This document shows positions 1 through 5,093 of a stretch of DNA of 6,675 nucleotides, one piece after another (position 1 is the stretch's first letter; each line of letters starts with the position of its first letter). The position numbers were made by a program, and so were the translations under genes. Under the pieces are notes generated by a model. It ran no database searches, was not told where the DNA came from, and saw only the letters and a program-made list of their open reading frames with translations. This DNA is from Weeksellaceae bacterium (GTDB lineage Bacteria; Bacteroidota; Bacteroidia; Flavobacteriales; Weeksellaceae): NCBI GenBank assembly GCA_022701475.1, contig JAKOOI010000439.1, positions 1-6,675 of the forward strand, read 5' to 3'.

Positions 1-495
1 ACGATTTCCGTTAATATAATGACTTTTACTATTTCTTACTCATTTTTCTGGGAAAAAGCATACCGTACCTTTAACGAGCCTCATATTGAAGCGAGGGTGA
101 TAGGTTATAAAAAAGAAGTTGTAAAATCAAAGAATTTCAGACAGTCATCATACAGCGATAAAACGGTCTTATTTCCTGAAGTGGAATATACTGACAGCCA
201 AGGTATAATAGTTAGGAAAATATTGGATCTTACAAGCAACCGTCCGCCGGAAATAGGGCAAAAGATAACAATTACCGATTCAGTTTACCGGGAAACCGGC
301 AATACTACAGATATTGATTGGGGAATGTTTGGTATGGGCAGTGTGTTAAGTGGACTATCCGGTTTCTTTTCTGCTATGCTGTTATTATTTACTGGAAACA
401 GGAATATGAAAAACAGAATTACAACAGGATTTATCTTTGGCGTATTACTTGTTGCTGTCAACTTATTGTGTATGCTGACAATTGTATATAAATGA
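1..495 (+). CDS. DUF3592-like membrane protein, 5' end probably cut by the window edge
   Basis: No function is known. The reading frame is open from base 1, and the first in-frame ATG is at base 19. The residues before that ATG (TISVNI) continue a hydrophobic stretch that runs to about FFW, so I think the true start and the beginning of an N-terminal membrane helix lie outside the window. Counting from the ATG, residues 22-95 form a beta-rich segment with ARVIGYKKE, a PEVEYTD motif and a later 'PPEIGQKITI' turn. This arrangement is typical of DUF3592 proteins: helix, small extracytoplasmic beta domain, helix. Two further hydrophobic segments follow, at about 104-125 and 135-156. The next gene begins 24 bases after the stop, so the two are probably co-transcribed. 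The DUF3592 assignment rests on motif pattern and topology only. That this is a real membrane protein gene is much surer than the family name. Confidence 0.72.
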   Translation, partial: TISVNIMTFTISYSFFWEKAYRTFNEPHIEARVIGYKKEVVKSKNFRQSSYSDKTVLFPEVEYTDSQGIIVRKILDLTSNRPPEIGQKITITDSVYRETGNTTDIDWGMFGMGSVLSGLSGFFSAMLLLFTGNRNMKNRITTGFIFGVLLVAVNLLCMLTIVYK

Positions 496-519
496 AATAA
501 AATATAATCAGGTATAACT

Positions 520-1173
520 ATGAAAAAAGCCAGTCCGTTATTATTGATCCTTTTAGTACTGTTTAATATCTGTTGTGGAAATAAATCTTTTGATCTTTCT
601 ACGATAGTTGTAGGTTCTGATGAAAAAAAGTATGATCTCCAGAATAAAAACATTTTTCTGCAGGATGTCTCAAAAGATAAAAAGACTGTGCAGTATTATG
701 CTGATGAGAATAAAGGGATACAGTATGGGAATATTCCTCTGAGTCATGAAATGGGGACCCGTATTACCGTATACAAAGGAAAGATAGGCGCTGTTGAAAC
801 CTATGCTGATGAAAAACATTCGCTGGATTTTGTGAGAAAGATCGTGCAGCAGAAAGGAAAACCTGTTGCCGGTCTTACGGAAAAAGTCAATTTGGATCCC
901 ATACAGGCGAAAGACATTGTTGAGCAGCTGCAAAAAGTAGATTTTGGAAAAACACAATGGAACGGTACCGGCGGAAGATCTTTTACCTACCCCTCCGCAT
1001 TTTTCTGGAATGATGGCACGAATTACTCCATCTTAAGTATTGCCATTGAAAACGACGGCAGGATCAGGAATAAATACATCACCTTATCCAGGGAAGCATA
1101 TATAAACAACGCCGTTTTCGGAATGAAATATCCTGCGCCCGTGCAATCGCCGTGGTATCAATACATGAAGTAA
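520..1173 (+). CDS. Putative lipoprotein of unknown function (217 aa)
   Basis: I do not recognise the family. The N-terminus (KK, then a hydrophobic run at residues 6-17, then CC at 18-19 followed by GNKS) is a type II signal peptide with a loose lipobox, as is common in Bacteroidota, so the mature protein should be membrane-anchored. The start is the only Met before the signal peptide. The rest is a soluble alternation of predicted strands and helices: a GIQYGNIPL motif at 66-74, a charged helix at about 99-113 (LDFVRKIVQQKG), a second helix at 128-139, and a W-containing strand pair at 161-190 (FFWNDGTNYS, then ITLS). The motif order parallels that of the lipoprotein at 1346-1945, suggesting a shared fold. 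It follows the DUF3592-like gene by 24 bases. The first half of the gene looks AT-richer than the second. No terminator is visible after it. Confidence 0.8.
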   Translation: MKKASPLLLILLVLFNICCGNKSFDLSTIVVGSDEKKYDLQNKNIFLQDVSKDKKTVQYYADENKGIQYGNIPLSHEMGTRITVYKGKIGAVETYADEKHSLDFVRKIVQQKGKPVAGLTEKVNLDPIQAKDIVEQLQKVDFGKTQWNGTGGRSFTYPSAFFWNDGTNYSILSIAIENDGRIRNKYITLSREAYINNAVFGMKYPAPVQSPWYQYMK

Positions 1174-1233
1174 GTCATTATCCAAATCAATCTTTAAAAC
1201 AGGCAAATAATTCATTATACAAAACGATCCGGA

Positions 1234-1248
1234 TTTGAAACTTTCAAA
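1234..1248. repeat. Short perfect inverted repeat in the intergenic gap
   Basis: TTTGAAA, one central C, then TTTCAAA gives a perfect 7-bp palindrome between the two lipoprotein genes, 98 bases before the second one starts. The spacer is too short to form an RNA hairpin, so if it is functional a dimeric DNA-binding protein is more likely than a terminator. Its left arm also contains TTTG, the usual Bacteroidota -33 element, but I found no convincing TAnnTTTG at the right distance. In AT-rich DNA it could arise by chance. Confidence 0.25.
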
Positions 1249-1345
1249 AGTAGAGAATTATTGAACACTGAATTAAGATCGGTAAATTCAATTAGGGCGA
1301 AAAACTGGAAGGTTTTGCATTAACGCTGATATACATTTATTACGA

Positions 1346-1945
1346 ATGAAAAAAATAATTGCCGTCATTTTGTGCTGCATCGCCTGTTTATCCTGTCAGT
1401 CACAGGGAAAAACCGATCTTGAAAAGACCGACTTTTCAAAAAATTACAAAGAAATCTTAAAAGGGGCAAGGGTGAAGACCGAGGCCCGGGAGATGGTTAC
1501 CACACTGCCCATTGCCCATACTCCTGACGTAAGTAACTTTACCTTCGGAAACATTGCCTTTACAAACAGTAGGGCCAACGCCATAAAAAGCTCTTCCGTA
1601 GGCGTACTCATCAATAATACGACTGAACGGTCAACGGAAGGGATCAAAATAGAAGTGGAGGACACGGCTGCCGGCAACGAATTGCTGGCTTACCTCAAAT
1701 CAAAATACAAAGCACCCAAAGTACTCTCCGGGATTCCCGGGAAAAACAGCGAAGGAAAAGTCCTGGGAAATTCTGCCTATGCCTGGACCCTGAAGGACAA
1801 AACGCTGGTGCTGGTTCAGTATTATGAATATACGGACAATAAGCCCAACATTTCCTCAGTCCTTTTTATGGTGGATAATAAAGCAACCGCTCCGGAAGTA
1901 CAGCAGAATGTGGCTGCCCGGATCATAAAAACATTCACGCCATAA
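1346..1945 (+). CDS. Putative lipoprotein, first gene of the GIDE-LemA operon (199 aa)
   Basis: The family is not recognised. MKK, a hydrophobic core (residues 4-13) and a Cys-rich end with LSC at 15-17 form a lipoprotein signal peptide, with the lipidated residue most likely C17. The mature protein carries FTFGNIAF at 65-72, a helix at 107-121 (AAGNELLAYLKSKY) ending in a 'KAPKVL' turn, and two C-terminal strands at 143-177 (AYAWTLKDKTLVLVQYY, then SSVLFMVD). This order resembles the lipoprotein at 520-1173: both have an aromatic-GNI motif, then a helix followed by K-x-P, then a W-containing strand pair. I therefore infer remote homology or a tandem duplication. The gene ends 10 bases before the GIDE-like gene, so it probably shares that transcript and acts at the same membrane. 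The 172-base gap upstream must hold any separate promoter, but no good -33/-7 pair is visible. Confidence 0.82.
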   Translation: MKKIIAVILCCIACLSCQSQGKTDLEKTDFSKNYKEILKGARVKTEAREMVTTLPIAHTPDVSNFTFGNIAFTNSRANAIKSSSVGVLINNTTERSTEGIKIEVEDTAAGNELLAYLKSKYKAPKVLSGIPGKNSEGKVLGNSAYAWTLKDKTLVLVQYYEYTDNKPNISSVLFMVDNKATAPEVQQNVAARIIKTFTP

Positions 1946-1955
1946 CATTTTGTCA

Positions 1956-2606
1956 ATGGATACCTATGACTTTTATGCAGAGAAAGCGGTTACCTGGCTG
2001 CCATTGGTTATTGTTTCTGTCATTGCTGTCATCCTGCTGCTGCCTAACTCACGGAAAAAGTTTCTCCGTCTCCAGGCATCATTGCCTACTTCAAAAATAA
2101 GTTCGGTAGCGATGGGGCTGGTGGAAATCCAGGGCACATTAATAATGAAAGATGCTTTGGTTTCGCCGGTTTCTAAGGAAGAATGCATAGGATATCATTA
2201 CATTGTAGAAGATATTACAAAAGATAAAGACGGCTCCTATTCTTACCACACGATCCACAGGGAAACCAGATGCAATCCTTTTATGATGAAGGATGATTCA
2301 GGAACGATTGATGTACAGGCTGAGGGTATTGAATTGATATTGCTGAAGGAAACCCATGTCCGTTCAGACAGTCAGAAAAGGTATACCGAAACCTTACTGA
2401 AAAGCGGGCAGCAAAGGTTGTTGGTAGGATATGCAGATGCTGCGGACGGAATCGCTTTTATCAGGAAAGACACCGGAAGCAATATACTGGGAATTACGGG
2501 CGTTGAAGGAATCGGAGTATGGAATAAATACCAGCCGTTACTCAGGTCGTTTATGCTTACCTGGCTGATGATATCGGCTGTTATCATTTTAATTTTATCA
2601 CAATGA
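1956..2606 (+). CDS. GIDE/MULAN-type (BAM domain) membrane protein without RING finger
   Basis: The sequence shows two terminal membrane helices (residues about 13-30 and 198-214) flanking a soluble domain. Within it are SSVAMGLVEIQGTL at 49-62, SPVSKEECIGYHYIVED at 70-86, RCNPFMMKDDSGTIDV at 105-120 and a glycine-rich strand region at 156-187. This order (A-x-G-x-V/x-x-G, SP...C-x-x-Y, PF...D-x-G...V) matches the GIDE/BAM domain of human MUL1 (MULAN), where the domain lies between two membrane helices and precedes a RING finger. Here the protein ends at the second helix, so there is no RING and no basis for ubiquitin-ligase activity. I chose ATG 1956, giving 216 aa. A TTG at 1950 would add only two residues and is less likely. 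The stop overlaps the lemA start as ATGA, implying translational coupling. Its cellular function in bacteria is unknown. Confidence 0.85.
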   Translation: MDTYDFYAEKAVTWLPLVIVSVIAVILLLPNSRKKFLRLQASLPTSKISSVAMGLVEIQGTLIMKDALVSPVSKEECIGYHYIVEDITKDKDGSYSYHTIHRETRCNPFMMKDDSGTIDVQAEGIELILLKETHVRSDSQKRYTETLLKSGQQRLLVGYADAADGIAFIRKDTGSNILGITGVEGIGVWNKYQPLLRSFMLTWLMISAVIILILSQ

Positions 2607-3163
2607 ACCAAACTGTATCGATTGTCATAGCCGTATTTGTAATCATTTCCGTACTGGCTTTTTTCATTAAGCTGTACAACCAGCTGGTGATGTTGAAATT
2701 CAATGTTGAAAAAGCATATGCCAATATTGACGTGATCTTAAAACAGCGGGCAGATGAGATCCCGGATCTTGTACAGGTGGCGAAAAAGTTTATGGAGTAT
2801 GAAAAAGACATTTTAAGCCGTCTTACAGAACTGAGGACATTTTACACCAATACGGAAGATCCTGACAGAAAAACGGAGCTGGCTAACGAGACTTCAAAAG
2901 CACTGCGGTCCTTTTTTGCCGTTTCTGAAAATTATCCGGAACTTATTTCCAACCTTAATTTTATAGAATTGCAGAAAAGGATTTCCGGGCTGGAGGATAA
3001 AATAGCAGACCGAAGGGAATTTTTTAACGACAGCGTCAACCTTTACAATATCGGGATCCATGAGTTTCCCAATATGATACTGGCCGGACTGCTGGGCTAC
3101 AGGGACAGAACTCTTTTACAGGTTTCGGATCAGGAAAAACATTATGAAGGTGTACAGTTTTAA
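2603..3163 (+). CDS. lemA: LemA family protein
   Basis: This is a near-canonical LemA protein of 186 aa, within the usual family length. The N-terminal helix (residues 5-24) crosses or anchors in the inner membrane. It is followed by YNQLV (25-29), VEKAYANIDVILKQRAD (35-51), IPDLV (53-57), the FFAVSENYPEL signature (104-114), F120 with LQ (123-124), and the long C-terminal helix segment with DRREFFNDSVNLYN (136-149), then FPNMILAGLLGY (155-166). It ends with the family's 'VxF' tail (VQF). LemA proteins are helical-bundle membrane proteins of unclear biochemical role. The name comes from a Listeria antigen, and members often sit beside TPM-domain or GIDE-type membrane protein genes. Here the start overlaps the GIDE-like stop by four bases, and its last codons overlap the next gene by 20 bases. 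This supports a joint complex with its neighbours. Confidence 0.95.
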   Translation: MNQTVSIVIAVFVIISVLAFFIKLYNQLVMLKFNVEKAYANIDVILKQRADEIPDLVQVAKKFMEYEKDILSRLTELRTFYTNTEDPDRKTELANETSKALRSFFAVSENYPELISNLNFIELQKRISGLEDKIADRREFFNDSVNLYNIGIHEFPNMILAGLLGYRDRTLLQVSDQEKHYEGVQF

Positions 3164-3512
3164 TACATTGCCGGGCTACGAAGGCCTACTTACGGAAAAG
3201 CCTGAAATCGTTCTCTTCGGAGCGATGCTGCTGCCATTGGGAATGGCCATTGTCATCAGCTGTATCGGCTGGCTGTTCAGGAAACTGAAACTGAATCTCT
3301 ATATCATCCAGGCATTGCTCTATACCATGCTTTTTGCTTTTTTCTTCGGAACCGTTGCTGTCCTGATCCTGTATTTCATTACCGATAAAAACGGGGTAAA
3401 GCTTTCGTATTGCTGGCTGGCTATTGTTACCGGAATGTTCTTTTTCAGCATCATCAACACCCGCTCAATCAATAAAATGTTCACCGACTGGTCGCATACT
3501 ATCAAAAATTAA
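3144..3512 (+). CDS. Small three-helix membrane protein of unknown function (122 aa)
   Basis: No known family is recognised. Hydrophobic segments lie at residues about 22-46, 53-79 and 88-104, with an RKLK cluster at 46-49 between the first two and RSINK at 107-111 after the last. By the positive-inside rule both basic regions would be cytoplasmic, which does not fit three full membrane crossings without a re-entrant loop or a long second segment, so the topology is uncertain. The ATG at 3144 lies inside the last codons of lemA (20-base overlap, different frame). The next in-frame Met would remove part of the first helix, so this start is preferred. The following gene starts six bases after its stop. 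The tight packing argues for a membrane partner of the LemA/GIDE-like proteins, but this is inference from position only. Confidence 0.83.
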   Translation: MKVYSFNTLPGYEGLLTEKPEIVLFGAMLLPLGMAIVISCIGWLFRKLKLNLYIIQALLYTMLFAFFFGTVAVLILYFITDKNGVKLSYCWLAIVTGMFFFSIINTRSINKMFTDWSHTIKN

Positions 3513-3518
3513 TACCTT

Positions 3519-4292
3519 ATGACAAATCAGCCTTACCATATGATCGATTTCAGCGCTTCGGCCTGCTTATTCGAGATCAGAATAAACGATTATCCTGTCA
3601 TCCATATGAATGTTGAGGGCCAGGTGGCCAGTACCATCCCCATCAACTATGCGATTCTGAAAAGCGGTGTTCAGACGGTTTCAGTGACCATTCTGCCTAA
3701 CATCGGAGATCCGGAACTGCATCCCAAATCGGAAGTGAAATTTAATCTGAAGACTTTTGATGTCACTCATGATTTTACCCTGGAAAAGCAGTTCGGGGAG
3801 TATCAGTCGGAGACGGTAGGCGAAAAAAAGCTGCCTGTTATCAAACATGCCGGGACTTTTACAGCAGAAGTTCCCTATACGCTGGAAGCATGGCAGAACG
3901 GAAAAGACCTGGAGCAGGTAGAGGACTGCCGGGAAAAACTGGATGCCGCTTATAGAAAAGTCAGCCGGATCATCCAGGACGGCCGTTTTGAGGATTATAA
4001 AAAGGAAATTGCAAAAAGGGAAAGAAATATGGCAGTGTCCATGTACCTGTCGGAAGCAGAATTGGAAGGCCGTTTTGAAAGTCTGGTGGATGATTTTACA
4101 TCAGGATTCGAGATTCAGCCGGTTGCCCGGGAAGCGGTTATGCTGATCTGCGGCGGCGGTAAAGTAGCCGTTCTGAAAAAAGTAAACGGGGAGCCTGCCC
4201 TGTACCTGGAAAACCGGGAAAAGGAAGAAGAACTGATGCTGGATATTTCCTTTTACATTCCGGAAGGAAAAAATGAGTTTGAAATTATTTAA
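3519..4292 (+). CDS. Hypothetical soluble protein at the end of the GIDE-LemA operon (257 aa)
   Basis: I cannot name a family. There is no signal peptide or membrane helix, so it is probably cytoplasmic. Three parts can be seen. Residues 8-120 look like a beta sandwich: FEIRINDYPVI at 18-28, IPIN at 40-43, and SGVQTVSVTILP at 49-60, a pattern reminiscent of carbohydrate-binding or jelly-roll-like folds in which a G-x-Q/N-x-V turn precedes a long strand. Residues 127-193 are charged and helical, including KKEIAKRER at 161-169. Residues 204-247 return to strands, with a CGGGKVAVLKK hairpin at 211-221. The gene starts six bases after the small membrane protein gene and is the last of the operon. 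No strong terminator directly follows, although AT-rich sequence with T runs begins at once. A role as a cytosolic partner of the membrane proteins is inferred only from gene order. Confidence 0.83.
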   Translation: MTNQPYHMIDFSASACLFEIRINDYPVIHMNVEGQVASTIPINYAILKSGVQTVSVTILPNIGDPELHPKSEVKFNLKTFDVTHDFTLEKQFGEYQSETVGEKKLPVIKHAGTFTAEVPYTLEAWQNGKDLEQVEDCREKLDAAYRKVSRIIQDGRFEDYKKEIAKRERNMAVSMYLSEAELEGRFESLVDDFTSGFEIQPVAREAVMLICGGGKVAVLKKVNGEPALYLENREKEEELMLDISFYIPEGKNEFEII

Positions 4293-4486
4293 CATAAACA
4301 TTTTCATTAAATTGTTTTTTCCTAGGCTAAACGAAGCTTTTTTAAACTTTCTGATCATTGCTATTTATTCAGAATTTTGAAACGAATTGGATATTTTGAA
4401 TTCACTTTAAATAGCCTTCATTTTATCCTTGATTAGATAAACAGCTGAATATAATCTGAATACGGTTTAATCTATGTTGTTTTAAA

Positions 4487-4529
4487 GTCCCGAAGGGACG
4501 GCTTTCTATAGAATAGGATAAAATCCTAT
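4487..4529. repeat. REP-like double hairpin (GTCCC-GAA-GGGAC plus ATAGGAT-AAA-ATCCTAT)
   Basis: Two perfect hairpins lie close together. GTCCC/GGGAC at 4487-4499 has a GAA loop, and ATAGGAT/ATCCTAT at 4513-4529 has an AAA loop. A small CTATAG palindrome at 4506-4511 lies between them. A compact GC-rich hairpin followed by a second, longer palindrome is the layout I associate with dispersed REP-like elements of Bacteroidota, which are mobilised in trans by REP-associated tyrosine transposases (RAYT). No transposase gene is in this window. The hairpins are seen directly. Membership in a genome-wide repeat family is inference. Confidence 0.6.
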
Positions 4530-4686
4530 CCGAAACGTTGTGATAATCATGACATCAGAACCAGGCGGGATACCGGAAGTCCATCATCAAAATGAGAATC
4601 AGAAAAATGAATGATCAAACAGATGTTTTTGTCACTCCATTTAAATAGTGATGATTAGCTTTAATTTTATTTTTAACGTGAATTAG

Positions 4687-4737
4687 GCTGTAGAATTTCC
4701 AGCACCCGGCTTTCTTCCTTCGGCTTTTTAGCCCGGC
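4687..4737. repeat. Palindromic repeat with GGCTTTTTAGCC core
   Basis: An imperfect GCTG...CAGC stem at 4687-4703 is followed by CCCGGC at 4705-4710 and by GGCT-TTTT-AGCC at 4722-4733, which runs on into CGG. The core resembles the two palindromes at 4783 and 4818, so the three are probably diverged members of one short intergenic repeat family. On the - strand it could form a small hairpin, but no long T run follows, so a terminator is unlikely. Confidence 0.45.
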
Positions 4738-4782
4738 CATTACTTCAGGTTCAAATTAAATTTTTTACATCCATCAATAGGG

Positions 4783-4798
4783 TCGGGCTTTAGCCCGA
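4783..4798. repeat. Perfect palindromic hairpin TCGGGCT-TT-AGCCCGA
   Basis: Seven-base arms flank a TT centre, so the inner one or two pairs would open to make a usable loop. TTTTATTATA follows on the + strand, so weak Rho-independent termination is possible. No gene ends nearby on that strand, however: the closest stop is almost 500 bases upstream. The CGGGCTTTAGCCCG core links it to the neighbouring palindromes, and a REP-like repeat is the better reading. Confidence 0.5.
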
Positions 4799-4817
4799 TT
4801 TTATTATAAGAGCATAC

Positions 4818-4862
4818 ATCCGGCTTCAGCTAAAACCTATCCGCATTTATTTAAAGCCGGAT
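4818..4862. repeat. Nine-base inverted repeat ATCCGGCTT / AAGCCGGAT
   Basis: The arms at 4818-4826 and 4854-4862 match perfectly and are separated by 27 bases, giving a long-loop hairpin. The left arm continues into CAGCTAAAAC, so CGGCTTCAGC echoes the core of the palindromes at 4721 and 4784. It may be a complete small palindromic element whose centre has diverged. A second minor hairpin (CAGG-CAT-CCTG) follows at 4866-4876. Confidence 0.5.
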
Positions 4863-5040
4863 CATCAGGCATCCTGTAGTACATGGACTGAAATCAATTC
4901 TACTGCCATATACCTTATTTTACATTGAACTTACGTTATTTTTAAATTAGATGATTACCTCCATACATGTTAAGTACAGTTGGGCTCACATTATAGCAGC
5001 CTGATGCTTTTCAAAGAAGCAATGTAAAATAATATAAAAC

Positions 5041-5074
5041 AAAAAAGACTTCCGGGTAAGGGAAGTCCTTTTTT
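5041..5074 (-). terminator. Rho-independent terminator of the endonuclease gene, possibly bidirectional
   Basis: GACTTCC (5047-5053) and GGAAGTC (5061-5067) form a perfect 7-bp stem around a 7-base loop. A6 lies on the left (5041-5046) and T6 on the right (5069-5074). Read on the - strand, the hairpin lies 20 bases after the endonuclease stop codon and is followed by TTTTTTGTTTT, a textbook intrinsic terminator. The symmetric A/T flanks mean it could also stop transcripts arriving from the + strand operon. Confidence 0.88.
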
Positions 5075-5093
5075 AACAGGATGTTTGCTGTGC

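Larger units (their letters stand above)
4293..5040. other. Long non-coding intergenic region with palindromic repeats
   Basis: This stretch separates the end of the + strand operon from the terminator of the convergent endonuclease gene. In all six frames I see only short open stretches without recognisable protein features, and no sign of a decayed transposase or tRNA. What it does contain is a series of palindromes between 4487 and 4862, described separately, embedded in AT-rich sequence. A weak 15-base hairpin, GCTTTTCAAAGAAGC, lies at 5006-5020. T runs at 4315-4320 and 4339-4343 follow the operon, but neither has a convincing GC-rich stem before it. Confidence 0.7.

Noticed and set aside
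285..653. 122-codon - strand open frame spanning the end of the first gene and the start of the second
   Set aside because: It is antisense to two supported genes, and its composition is explained by the reverse complement of their codons. No family motif is seen.
1310..1339. Possible promoter elements (GTTTTG near 1312-1317, TACATTTA at 1332-1339) before the second lipoprotein gene
   Set aside because: The spacing between the boxes is about 14 bases instead of about 19-21, and TACATTTA would leave only six bases before the start codon. Neither can be supported as a promoter.
1950..1955. TTG as start of the GIDE-like gene
   Set aside because: It adds only two residues before an ATG at 1956, which is a more likely start and leaves a normal 10-base gap after the preceding stop.
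4315..4346. T-rich stretch after the operon as its terminator
   Set aside because: T runs are present but no stable GC-rich stem precedes them. AAGCTT and GGCT/AGC pairings are too short to call a hairpin.
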